Shown here: positions 11,077 to 23,600 of the stretch, one piece after another
Layout: every line of letters begins with the position of its first letter
Numbering within the stretch: position 1 is the first letter of the stretch
NCBI GenBank assembly: GCA_025201805.1
Contig: MU619271.1
Coordinates: forward strand, 21,629 to 65,168
DNA from: Parasitella parasitica
Lineage: Eukaryota; Mucoromycota; Mucoromycetes; Mucorales; Mucoraceae
Direction: 5' to 3'
DNA: 43,540 nt
The notes under the pieces: generated by a model
What the model saw: only the letters and a program-made list of their open reading frames with translations
What the model was told of the DNA's origin: nothing
The model's database searches: none
Position numbers and translations under genes: made by a program

Positions 11077-14000
11077 ATGTCAACTAGTAACAGCAACAAC
11101 CCAATTGTGGTATGATTTACTTCAATGCCTTTCACGTCTGCAGAATTGCCACGCTTAATCTGTTGTTCAACATGTAGGCAGTACAAGATCTAGACGCTAC
11201 TGCTGCTGGACCAACTTCTCCAGGTAGGTTCTCAATTACTTTCATTTCTTCTTCTTTTTGTCCTTTTACTAAAAGACTCTCGTCCTGGTTACAGATAACG
11301 TTGCACCTCAAGATGATACCCTCTGCGAAATGCCCACCGGAAACACCCATCGACCAACGGCTGGATTGACACGAAATCTATCTGAAATGTCAATCGAGTG
11401 TAGGACCGCAAATGATGGTCGTGAGCCGTCTTTGGACGATGAAATAGTCAATGACAGCCTGTCGAATAGATTGTTGATTGAAGCCAAAGTGAGAAACGTG
11501 TTTGAATTACCCCAATCCGAAACACTCGTCAATGGTAAGGTATTGGCTGCTTAGGGGGTTTTTTTTTTATTGTTTGGGTTATTTAACAATTCGGTTCAAT
11601 AGAATTTCCATGCTACATGATACGATTGGTCACATTGCCTGGATGGATGTACATTACTGATCATCATATTTGCTTCTATGCTTCTCTACCTGGGAAAAAG
11701 GTAACTATCGCCTACATATTGCATTTTTACACTATGAGCAAGCAGGCTTATGGATTTCTGCCCTAATCCATAGGAGGGCCCACATAAAGCAGGTTATCTG
11801 TCAAAAAAGAACCACGTTACTTCGCCTCGCACCTACCGCTACTATTTTGAACTTCGAAACCACGTCTTGTCATGGTACGCATCAGCCGAGACAAAATATT
11901 CGCCATTGAACAGCGTAGACTTGAAATGCATCGTCAAAATCGAGCCGTCCAAGTTGAAACGATTTGGTATTCGTTTGACCACCAATTCGCACAGCCATTT
12001 CACCATTGTGGCCGATTCCCAAGTGTCGCAACACGAATGGCTGGATGAGTTACGGAAGGGCGTTTTCGTCGCACAGCACGCTGGCAACAGTGTACGGATC
12101 GTGCTGCCCTTTTCAAAGATCATGACAGTGGATAAACCTTCGGTGTTCCAGTTTGCCGCCAACATTAGGATCAAATTTCAGGACGATTTGACGGACCCTG
12201 GTGCAACAGGAGAAGATGTAGGTTTTCGCATTGTGAATCATATGCTTTATATGCTTTGTATATATATACATAATCTAATTTTGAAACAGTACTACTTTGC
12301 CTTTTTCCCAGATATCGAAGATGCGTATCAGGTTATCACAGATGCGTGGAAGAACAGCAGTGCCACCAACAGTGTTTCTCAGCGAAAGGTTAAAATAAAG
12401 ACTACGGGCGCCAGTAAATCAACTACTGGTGCTGCTGGTGGAAGCTTTTTGAGCTTTGACAGCTTTTTGGAGAATATATCACCCGCTGCGTTACCAACGA
12501 TGCTGATGGGCAAGTTGATGAGTGTTACAAATGCATTTCAGCAGCCATCAACTGCAACCAGCAGTAGCAATGCAGCCGAAGAGGATGAGTGTGTAGACGA
12601 TGAGCATACGCAGCAACAACAACAACAACAACAACAACACAGCTCATCTCGGTTACCATCTGTTAGAATCCCTTACTTGAGCAGCAATACCAATGGAAAA
12701 ACAAGAGATGATCCTGCTCCCACGCTGACAACTTCACCAAACGAGATGACCAATTCATCATTAGCAGCGAGATTAAAACGGAATTCTCTGTTTTTCACTA
12801 AATCAAATACTATCAGCACAACGGGGGAATTGTCGCCAGATTCGCCTCCCAGTCAATCACCACCCTCGGCGATAAACAATAGCTCGCAGGAATATTTTCG
12901 AGGGGCCGATCAGGCCGAGCTAGTTCAGCCAATTGCAATCAATAAATCAAGGCCACTTACAGGGCCCTATTCTCTCTCTAAAATACCCCGTGCAGTGACT
13001 GATGCCATCAAACATCAAGTGCTTCGAAGTGAGACAGCAAGCTCAAGTGTACCCGCTGGTGAGTCGCCACCCTCGTCTGCCTCCACTGCAACAGAGGAAG
13101 ACCAATCCACGCCCAATAACAAGGCCAGCAACAGAAGCCGAAGCTCATCACTCAGCAACTTTAAACACCATATATCTCCCTACTACCTATACAGCAAGAT
13201 TAATGGAAACAGCAGCAATACCAGCGCCAGTAGCTTACCGGCGCCACATATATCCAACATGTCATTAATAAACACAGCCACGGACTTATCTCTGGTCAAT
13301 GACGCCGACTCTTTTTCGTCAGCCACGAACCAGGCATCCAAAGCGGGTGCTACTGTCAGCAAAAGACACAGAGCCAAGTCAATGGGAACCACGTTAATCT
13401 CGGGTACATTGAACAAGTTAACTCCTGGAAGCACAGACTACTATTTCCAGCAGCAGCATATGAATGAAAGTCAGCATAGACATCCCAAGGGGCCCATATG
13501 GCTGAGCGATAAAATGATTGAAGCGCTGGGAAAAGCCGCCAAAGCCGATGCAGCGAGTGCCCACTCTGATTCTCTGTCAGCAAGTTCAGCAAGTTCTGAA
13601 GACGACGAATGCAAGCCTACTTTGGATGCCCAAGCCCAAAAGTTTGCCGCTGCGACTGAGCCCAAAATCCGCCAAGAGGAGCAGCAGACCATCAATGAGC
13701 ATTTGAATGCCAATTTCCCAATGCTACTCGAGACGGAAGACGCAGAAGCAGGTAATAAATGATGTGATTGTGCTAGTTCAGGGTTCCTTGACGTGTAAAA
13801 AAAAAAAAAATTGTGATAGTGATCAAGGCGTCTTTTTGGCGCACAATTCCTTACTCGGGAAAGATCTACATTACAGACCATTACTTTTGCTTCAGCAGCA
13901 AGATATTGGCTGGCCAGCAAAAACTGATTGTACCTTGGCCTGATGTGATTCAGGTAAACAAAATTAGGACTAAAAGCTACTACCTGCTTTACGGAATGAC

Positions 14001-16028
14001 TATGGTAGTAAAAGACATGGCCGACGAGGTATATAAATACAATATTCTACAATCAACACTAGCTTGTAGAGTAGTAATTTGCTTGCGTTACTGACATGAA
14101 TGCCATAGATTTACTTGGATTTCTCTTCTGTTGAATCAAGAGATTATTGCTATTCGATCTGTGAATTGAAAACAGAGGGTAAAGCCATACATGATGGGAG
14201 GTAGGCAGCTACAAAAAGACGTATGTACGAGTTTTTAGCTCACACCCGCCATTACCAAGCTCTATCTATTCAGAAGAATCCAATTCACTTTCTCTCAGCA
14301 GCTTACTTTTGGATAGGCCAGAGCATGTGGTCCCTCCTAGGGAATATGGCAAGTTGAATCAATCTTTATCAGTCCCAAACATGCTCTCACGTAATTTAAT
14401 CCATTAGATGGGCCGCCACTGCTGTCAACTTCAGCTAAGCTGTCCAAACCAACAGAAGATAGCAAACGCCCTGAAAGAGCAATTCATTTTACATGTCTCA
14501 CCATTGGATCCCGCGGAGATGTGCAACCTTATGTAGCACTATGTAAAGAATTACAAAAGGACGGCCACACATGTCGAATCGCGACACATCCAGAATACGA
14601 AAACTGGATTACAGAGCACGGCATTGAATTTAGGTCTATTGGTGGCGACCCAGGAGAATTGATGGTATGAAACTATGTTGGAATTTCGTGAGTTTGGTAT
14701 TAAAGCTAATGATCACATAGAAATTATGCATTGATAATAGCTTTCTGTCTGTTTCTTTCATCAGAGAAGGCACCAAATTCGTAAGTGTATTTTTTTTTCT
14801 TTTTATTTAGCGCAGTAGTGCCGTAGTATTGAATTGCGCATACAAAGTTTTATAGCTGGTTTGAATCTTTACTAGAGTCATCGTACAAGGCGTGTCAAGG
14901 CACCGATGTTATTATCGAAAGTCCTAGTGCTATGGTTGGTGTTCATATGGCTGAAAAGCTGGGCGTGCCTTACTTTCGCAGTATGCCGTTCCCTTTCACG
15001 AGGACAACTAAATTCCCGCATCCTTTTGCCAGCCAATCCACTGCTGGTGGACGCATTTATAACGACATGACCTATGTCATGATCGACATGGCCTTATGGA
15101 CAGGCACGTCTAAATATGTGAATCGCTTCCGTCGCAACGTGCTTGGACTGCCTTCTACAAACCTGGACCGTCTGGAGTTATGGCGAGTTCCGTACATCTA
15201 TTCATTCAGCCCGTCTGTTGTGCATCCGCCCAAGGATTGGCCCGACTACTATCATTGCACAGGCTACTGGTTCTTGGACAATCCTAACATGAAGTGGGAG
15301 CCAGACAAGGCACTGGTTGAGTTTTTGAGCAACCCAAGTGATGCTCGTCCGGTTGTCTACATTGGCTTTGGCTCTATCATTGTCCCTGATGCAGTAGAGA
15401 CAACTCGGATAATTGTAGAGTCGGTTTTGAAGGCAGATGTACGAGCCATTGTCTGCAAGGGTTGGTCCGCCCGTATTACAACCGGCAGCAAGGCGTCGCA
15501 CAGGAAATCAAGGTCTGTTGGCGATATGGAGGTCATCAAGCAAGAAGAGGCCGAACAAGAAGAGGATAGCGAAATGCTACTGGACCAAAATCCAGACACT
15601 ATTTACCACATTGACTCTGTCCCACACGATTGGCTATTCCCGCAAATTCAGGGCGTAGTGCATCACGGCGGTGCAGGAACAACGGCGGCGGGATTAAGAG
15701 CCGGCTTGCCTACAGTCATCAAACCGTTCTTTGGAGATCAAAGATTCTGGGGCCAGCGTATTGAGGAGTTGCAAGTGGGAATCTGTTTGAATAAACTGAC
15801 CAAAAATCATCTGATTGACGCGTTAAAGACGATTACTCAAAGTACAACCCTGATTGCAAAGGCAAACAAAATAGGAGAAACAATACGAAAGGTGAGTGTT
15901 GCTTGTTGTAAGCTTTTTTAAAAACGTAATAATTCTCTAATTAAAACGCATGACAGGAAAATGGGCCACGAAACGCAGTGGAGAGTATATATCGCGAATT
16001 TCAGTTTGCCAAGGACCAGAGATTGTAA
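11077..16028 (+). CDS. ATG26: Sterol 3-beta-glucosyltransferase (Atg26/UGT51 family)
   Basis: Membrane-associated enzyme that transfers glucose from UDP-glucose to sterols; in some fungi it is needed for pexophagy. Thirteen exons: 11077-11109, 11178-11223, 11295-11534, 11603-11700, 11774-12217, 12290-13751, 13820-14028, 14109-14178, 14274-14348, 14408-14664, 14721-14780, 14848-15891, 15957-16028. Phase is consistent throughout (1369 aa). Order: GRAM half (about 86-140), PH domain (about 143-255), GRAM remainder ending [20 protein letters not shown], a long Ser/Gln-rich linker, and a second GRAM (about 755-865). A GT28 half follows with [11 protein letters not shown] (about 924-934), then a UDP-binding half with [17 protein letters not shown] (about 1270). 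An acidic insert ([11 protein letters not shown]) sits before this motif. Intron 12218-12289 is 72 nt with no in-frame stop. Intron 14349-14407 is probably GC-AG. The start codon is the least certain element. Confidence 0.93.
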
Positions 16029-16200
16029 TTAAATCTGTGCTGATGAAATAAAATCTTTTATATACGTGGTGCATTTGCATGCTACAGAGAGGAGGAAATA
16101 ATAATATAATAATTATAACAAAGGAAAAGAGGCTGTTGTTTTCAACATTTCTTCATTTTTGCCAAAAAAAAAATGGGCTATTGAACAATACCGTAGGTAT

Positions 16201-18945
16201 TTAGAATTCAAGACCAACTTCAGGAACATAACCGGCCTTTTCGTAGTACGCGATAACCTTTTTGGACTTGCTGACAGTAGCCTCAACAGTGATACCAAAC
16301 TTATTGTACAAAGCCTTGATGGGAGCGGATGCACCGAACGATCTCATACCAACTTGAGCATGAGAGTAACGTTCCCAACCAGTGACACCGAGAGCTTCGA
16401 TAGAAACAATAGGGACACCGAGAGAGAGAACAGACTTTTTGTACTCTTCAGGTTGCTCATCATAGAGCTCGGAACAAGGCATGGAAACCACACGAGTGGG
16501 AATTCCTTCAGCAGCGAGCGCCTTGGCAGCATCAACTGCCAATGAGACTTCAGAGCCAGTGGCGACCAAAATGAGCTTGGCACCCTCAGCGTCTTGGAGG
16601 ACATAAGCACCACGACGAACAGCTTCAATCGAAGAACCTTCAAGTTGAGGCAAGTTTTGACGAGAAAGAGCAATGACAGAAGGGCGATGTTGATCCTCAA
16701 TGGCTACCAAATAGGTGCCAGAGACCTCGTTACCATCAGCAGGACGGAATGTGAGCATGTTGGGAGTGGCACGGGTCAAGACCAGTGTCTCGATGGGCTG
16801 ATGCGTAGGTCCGTCCTCGCCAAGGCCAATGGAATCGTGAGTCATGACATAGATAACACGAAGATGAGATAAAGCTGAAAGACGAGCAGCGCCCCAACCA
16901 TATCTGTACAAGTCAAAAATGGCATGGTTAGTTGATAAGCTGATAGGTTCGGGTTACGCTGTGTGAGCTTACGTAAGGAAGTTCAAGAAGGTGCCACCAA
17001 AGGGGATGTTACCACCAAAGGCAGCTAAACCGTTCATGATGGCAAACATGCCGTGTTCACGAACACCATAACGGAAGTAGCGACCGCTGTAGTCACCGAG
17101 GTTGGTAGAAGGATGTTGGAAATCAACAGCCTTCTTCCAGCGAGTAAGGTTGGAGCCGGTCAAATCAGCGGAACCGCCCAACAATTCGGGGATAACTTCA
17201 GAAAGGGCAGTCAAGACACCTTCAGACAACTTGCGAGTGGCAACAGCAGCGTCAGCAGGAGTGAAGCGAGGAAGAGCCTTCTCCCAACCCTCAGGCAGCT
17301 TGCCAGAGAAACGACGCTGGATTTCGGAAGCCTCTTGAGGGAACTCGGCACCGTATTTGGCAAAGAGAGCGTTCCAAGCTTCTTCGGTCTTGGCACCTTG
17401 TTCAGCACGGGCATTGTACAAGTCGTAGACCTATTTCATTGCATGTATTAAATACTTCTCCCCCCAATGACTGTCCTCGGGAATTTGATATGTCGCACTT
17501 ACCTCTTGGGGAACAACATACTTTTCCTCGGGGTTGAAGCCAAACTTTGTCTTGACCTGAATGATATCATCATCTATTTCACATACTTTGGGTTAGCCAT
17601 GTATGAAAAATATCCAAATGGCTGAGGGCAATTGACTTACCAGAGAGGGGAGAGCCGTGAACCTTTTCCTCGCCTTGCATCAAAGAACCATAACCTTTTT
17701 TTTTTTTTTTTTTTTTGATTGAATCACAATACAGATTAGTATGCATTTCGAATAAATCTCTGATGATAAACATCTATTACCGATGGTAGTCTTGACCTTG
17801 ATAAGAGTAGGCTTATCGGTGCAAAGCTTGGCTGCCTCAATGGCTTTTTCAATGGAAGCAAAGTCATTATCGCCGTCAGCGACAACAAGTGTTTGCCAAC
17901 CATAAGATTCAAAGCGCTTGATGACATCTTCAGTGAATGAAACTTCGGTGGAACCATCAATGGTGATCTTGTTGTCGTCATAAAGAGCAATCAATTTACC
18001 AAGCTTCCAATGACTACACATATAGACATTCTCAGGGGTAAGTCACCAGATCTTCAGGTACCAACTTTAAAAGAAAAAAATACAATTACCCGGCAAGCGA
18101 AATAGCTTCAGCAGAAACGCCTTCTTGGAGACAGCCATCACCGAGAATGACATAAGTGTGGTTGTTGAAGAGCTCATAGCCGGGACGGTTGAATGTAGCG
18201 GCAAAGTGAGCCTCGGCAGCAGCCAAACCAACGGCATTGGAGATACCTGGATCAAATCCCTGTCAGAGTCCTGATTTCTGATGACCTATTTCAGGTTTGT
18301 ATCTTACCTTGACCAAGAGGACCAGTGGTGACTTCGATACCGGGAGTATCATTTAACTCGGGATGGCCAGGAGTCCTATCCAAGTTCAAGTTAATTTTCC
18401 GGGATTCAACATGTTTGAAATGCGCAAAATCTTTTTTTTTTTTTTTTTTTTTGGTGCTGAGAAAGAATGACTCTTATTGTAAACGAACATCTCCGCTATT
18501 GGATTGGTCATCAAAACAAGAGCACACGAAATTCAACAGGTATGCCACATCTCGCGATTCTACGCTTTCAGGTACTTACTTTGAGTCGAGTTGACGGAAT
18601 GACTTCAAGTCTTCCATGGAAACGTCATAGCCAGCGATATGGAGCATAATGTACTGAAGAGCACAGCCGTGGCCGTTGGAGAGAACGAAACGATCACGGT
18701 TGATAAACTTGGGGTTCTTGGGGTTGTAGGCCATGAACTTGCTGAACAAGACATGAGCCATAGGAGCACAACCCATGGGAGCACCTTATAAACCATAAAA
18801 TCAGTTGTTGTTGTTGTTGGGGGAGGGGGTTTGTCTATAGCGGGCAATATTACTTACCAGGATGACCAGAGTTGGCACCCTTAACCACATCAGCAGCGAG
18901 ACAACGGACGGTATCTACAACTCTTTGATCAATATCTTGAACCAT
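16201..18945 (-). CDS. TKL1: Transketolase
   Basis: Thiamine-diphosphate enzyme of the non-oxidative pentose phosphate pathway; moves two-carbon units between sugar phosphates. Nine exons, read leftwards: 18945-18858, 18784-18580, 18375-18308, 18246-18090, 18013-17781, 17694-17641, 17573-17503, 17430-16973, 16903-16201 (678 aa, typical length). Motifs include [12 protein letters not shown] near the N-terminus and the ThDP/metal segment [12 protein letters not shown] (about 154-165). YGVREHGM holds the catalytic Glu at about 417, and [13 protein letters not shown] is at about 472-484. The last base of the ATG26 stop is only 172 bp from this stop, so the genes converge and their 3' UTRs probably overlap. 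One acceptor (17695-17696) is preceded by an A-run of about 20 nt on the coding strand instead of pyrimidines. Confidence 0.96.
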
Positions 18946-19032
18946 AATGGGTAATTTCTTTTATGTAACGAAAAAAAAAAAAAAAAAAAAAAGAAGTAAA
19001 AGGAGATCAAGATATCTACTTCTCGGGGCGGG

Positions 19033-19042
19033 CCTTTATATA
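19033..19042 (-). promoter_or_regulatory. TATA box of the transketolase gene
   Basis: On the minus strand TATATAAAGG lies about 90 nt upstream of the transketolase start. A GC-rich GGGCGGG-like run and long T/A tracts flank it. Position and composition suit a strong core promoter. Confidence 0.55.
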
Positions 19043-19805
19043 CTTTTTTTTTTTTTTTAACCATACCTGAGCGACATCTATTACTCAATATCTTGTTCGA
19101 TTACTGTAACGTCACATTTGGGGTTACGGTATGAAATAAACTTTTTGAAGACAGTATAAATGGGGTGGGACCCGATTTTTACATCTGGAAACCTTGAAAA
19201 CCTGAAAAAGTCAAGATGCGAAATGTGGGAGGGTGTTTATGCGACCATAGCATCGATCATTGCCATGCAATTGAAGAGTATCGTCTTGCTTTATGCCCTT
19301 TTCCATCGAGGCATTTCGCAGTGAAAATGACGCCGTCAATTAATTCCAGCAAAAAGTAGATTCTATAAAAAGTTGGCATCGCATAAAAAGCTCTATAATA
19401 CACAAAAGCCTTTTGATAGATGCGGTTTTCTATAAAGTTAAAAAGAGAGGGGTAAAAATCAGTGGAAAGACAGCTGATAACTAGCCTACATATATAATAA
19501 TATTCTTAGCATATATGCTCATAAGCGTTTCTTCTCAAGTCCACCTGTCTATACTTTTTGTTAGCACAAGCAAAAGATGGCTCACATGTCTTGAGTATCG
19601 ACACATATATTGATGCGCTATACCCGTAATATTCCATTACATTTTTTGTTAGTGCCATCACTGATGAAACCCGTTTCATCCAATATTTTTTTCTGGTATT
19701 GTGCAGTTGCTCTCTCCCAAGCAAGAAATACGGTACAATATCTCACCTATATCCCAGCCAAAGCCTGTAACATCAACACGGTGGTGGCGTGGTGGTTTTC
19801 TATTT

Positions 19806-19861
19806 CGGCCTCCGCCATTTTTTTTTTTTTTTCCTTTTCGTTAGATGATCAACGGAGGCCG
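19806..19861. repeat. Short inverted repeat around a T-tract
   Basis: CGGCCTCCG (19806-19814) and its exact reverse complement CGGAGGCCG (19853-19861) flank a 38-nt spacer with a T-run. It could form a hairpin or be a relic of a small transposon terminus. No matching target duplication was seen. Confidence 0.5.
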
Positions 19862-20640
19862 CATTTTGAATCAATTGACACCTTTTTACAAAAATCTCTA
19901 AAAGTTGCTAAAACAATATTCATTTTAAGCATAAATAAATTTGTAGAGCGTTAAATTTTGCATCTAATGGCATACATTTCAATTAGTTTTTACCCCAAAA
20001 ATCTGGAGCAACTTGAGGCTGAAGGAAAATTTGTTTTTCGACCGAAAGTCTTTATTTGGTATAGGCAATACCTAAAATGGTAATAATGTACTTCAAAGTT
20101 CATGTAAAATGGAATGTTTTTGATTAATGTATACCATAGGGAAAAACTTTATTTTTGAGGTCAAACTTGACAGATTGTGTTTTCTCCCTATTTTGCCCTG
20201 TAGACCCTCATGAAAAATCGCCAAAAATCGATGATATTTCTTGACCTAATTTTTTTTGTGGAAATACATCAGATAGCAAGAGCGAGTACGGGGAAATTAG
20301 ATGGTGTGATTTTCAGCGCTCGAATCGGCCAAAAACATGAGATATTGAGGTATTAAGCACGGTAAATTGGTTAATATATGACTGATAAGCTGCCGTATAC
20401 GGTTGTATGGTAATATTTCGTCTGAGGATATCTTCCCACATCTATTTAATACAAGCGTCATCATTTTGTTGAATGCCTACATTACACCCAAACCAGCTGG
20501 CTTCCGTATACTGAAGTTGGAGAGTGATTACTTGTGAAGAAACGCGAGTGAATGGGTTGGGACATCAGTATATATCAAAGATGAATTTATTATTTATGGT
20601 ACAATCTATTTGAAAGAATATGTATATATGTATAGTATAC

Positions 20641-23600
20641 TTAATAGTATGTGGGGGATGAGGAGGAGAGGGGATGGCTACTAGTATCATGGTCAGGTTG
20701 TTGCTGTTGCTGTTGTCGGCCATGAGAAAGATGAGGTGGCTGCTGGTGTTGCAGTAATGGATCATTAGGACTAGAAGGGGAAGTGGGATCATGATGGCTG
20801 CTTTGATGATGCTGATGTAATAAATACGATTGATTGGGTTGAATATGAGTAATGTGCTGATACGTCAATTCTTCGGTCGAAGGAGTTGTAGGGGGAATAG
20901 GTGCAACAAAGTTTTCATTTTGGCTGGCTGGAGCCACAGGCAACAAGATCAAATTATCAGCATTTGTGGAATCCATGGAGGATTCTCTAGTAATGACATC
21001 CAATTTAGGCTGATGCTGTGCTTTGTGGATGCGATTCTTCACGGCTGTCATCATTTTTTTGCCGAAACTGTTGGGCATCTTCTTATCGGAGCTGGTGGAG
21101 GGCCCACCATCACAGTGGCGAAGGCGGAATCCATTGAGCGGCATCCAATGTTTGCTAGATAAACTGGCTACTGATAGTCTCGATTGCCTTTTGTCAGACA
21201 CATTGGGTTGAGAAAGATGACTGGTACCTGTATTGGTACGATATACCGATTTTCGGTATTCATCAAACACGTGTGCATCGTCCGAGGAATAGGCAAAGCC
21301 CATGAATGATGCTCTTTTGCCAGTCTTCATGTACATGATTTCACTCTTGTTGGACCCATTGGTGGAGGTTCGGTGCAAGGCAAATCGACTACGCTTCTTC
21401 TGCTTCTTTAAGGTGTGCTCGTCATGCAGTGGCTGTTGATGATGCTGATGATGCTGTTGCTCAGTTTCTGACCGAGTCCGAATCAGATTAATAGGGAGCT
21501 CTTCCTCCTCTTCATCGCGGTACCCTTCCTTTTGCTTCCCATTGCGCAGGAAATGGAGGGCAGACGATCCCACTTTTGACGGCTTACAAAAGACAATTTC
21601 GCGGATAATGTCATTGTCAAAGGGATAGTAAGCCTGCAGATAATATTTGGCAGTGAATCTTGGTAAAAGACAAACGACAAATGTTAAAACCAAACAGAGC
21701 CAAAAAGTGCCTTCTCCAAACAAAATCGCTTCACCAAAGAATGTGAATGTCATGATATTAGAGTAGATTCCCGTCCAAAGGAAAAACGTGGCGCTGGAAA
21801 TGAAGATGCACAAGAACATGATCCATGTCCAACTGAAAATAGTGAATCCAACCAGAATATTGGCCACCACAACAGCGATACCAGCAATAAAGGTGCCCAG
21901 CTCCACGACGCCTTCCAAATCGTAGCCATTTCTGCTAATCTTGGGCCCAATAAATACCAGGTACGGCAGTCCAAAGCATACAGCCGACTGATAAATAGCG
22001 TCCACAACCGTTAAAAAGAACCGCGAGGTGGTGAATTTATCGTTCCTAATGCCCATTAGGTACAGCTGAGGGAATTGGAAAGAGTATTCCGCTTTGAGAT
22101 CTTGATCAAAGACACCTATACGTGGCTGTTTAGTTTGTGCGTAAGAAAACTGCTTGTATGTTTATGTTACCAGCAAAGATACAAGGCAGAGAAGTAAACA
22201 CCAGATTATACAAGGTGATGTAAGAGTAATCAAACATCAGAGTGCCAGTGAAACTACACATCAGTTGAAACCAAAAGAGAACCAAGGTCCACATGATGTT
22301 TTTATAGAAAAAAGTCAAGATCATCTCTGAGGTGCGTAGATACGACCATCTACCGTGCACCAGCAGCAGTTTACTCAAATAGCTAAACTGGGCAATGGCA
22401 TAGTCCGAGGCCATTACAGCCTGTCTGCCTTCTTCGCCAGAGATGCCTACGCCGACATTTGCCTCTTGGATCATGGACACATCGTTGGCACCATCACCAA
22501 TAGCCAGTGTCATGACCTTGAGCCCCTTTTTAACAAGGTTGACTACCTTGGCCTTTTGCATTGGACTCACCCGGCAACAAATTACAGCCCGGCATTGGGT
22601 GCCCAGTTCTAACAATTCCTGCTTACATTGAGCTTCCAGTGCATATTTGAGTGATTCGCCGTCAATAACAAGAGCGCATTTCTGCGTCTTTGATTTTTCT
22701 TCTACTTGCTCAATTGACCTTCTTAGCTGCTCCATGGTCTCTTCTTCATTGTGAGCATTGACGCTGATCAGCAGCATGTCTTTTGTCAGTAAATTGCATG
22801 CAAATCCAATATTGATGGCTGTCTCTACTTTGTCGCCGGTCAGAACCCAAATCTTGATGCCAGCTTCAGCTAGTACTGCAATAGTATCAGGCACGCCTTC
22901 TTGCAGCTTGTCTTCGATGGCTGTTCCTCCGATGAGGGTCAGGGAGTTTTCGATTTCTTCACAGACGGTTTCAATCTGTTCTTCACGGTTGCTGATGCTG
23001 TTGGATGCTATTTTATAGCGAGCTGCCCATGCTTGGTATTCGTCCTCATCAATAAATCGACTGGCAATACAAAGCGTACGAAGGCCTAGATAAAACAGTT
23101 TTGGTATTTGCTGCAATACAAGAAATACAGCATATGATAGATAACGTACCTTCGTTGGCAAATGTGCTTAGATGTTGCAAAGTTTCCTCTCTCACTTTCA
23201 GCTGATCTTGACTTGCTTCATCGTCAACCTTGTTTTCCAAACCAGTTGTAAGTCTCTCATATATGACAGAATCAGCGCCTTTACACAGCAATACAATCTT
23301 GCCGTCCTGTGGAGACCTCATAATGACACTCATGCGTTTTCTTGTTGAATTGAACTCCAATACATGCAGTAAATGCATGCTACGCTGCTCGCCCATAATA
23401 TCCACAATCACATTGTCTTGGTCTCTAGCTACAAAGGTGAAGCCCATGTCTCTAGCCGTTGCTACAAGTGCAGCCTCATCTGGGGACTGTGCCTTGTAGT
23501 CGATGATGTTGGGAAGATCTTGGTTGGGCACTTCGGGTATAACGGTATGACATAAAGCCAAAGCGGAAAAGAAATGAACTATGCTCTGTGAATGATCATC

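Larger units (their letters stand above)
18946..20640. other. Non-coding interval between transketolase and flippase genes
   Basis: The left part is the transketolase promoter, including a run of about 23 A near 18970. The rest has only stop-rich frames. The right end is the 3' flank of the flippase gene. A GC-richer inverted repeat near 19.8 kb and a CCGTATACGG palindrome at 20393-20402 stand out. I recognise no gene or RNA. Confidence 0.5.

Noticed and set aside
13471-13920. 149-codon antisense frame within ATG26
   Set aside because: Shadow of the Ser-rich ATG26 linker; low complexity and no independent signal.
16159-16545. Plus-strand frame over the 3' end of transketolase
   Set aside because: Antisense to conserved transketolase residues, with no start context or motifs.
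19610-19954. 114-codon frame with hydrophobic segments
   Set aside because: It passes through a T-homopolymer and the inverted repeat, starts at TTG, and has no motif or splice context.
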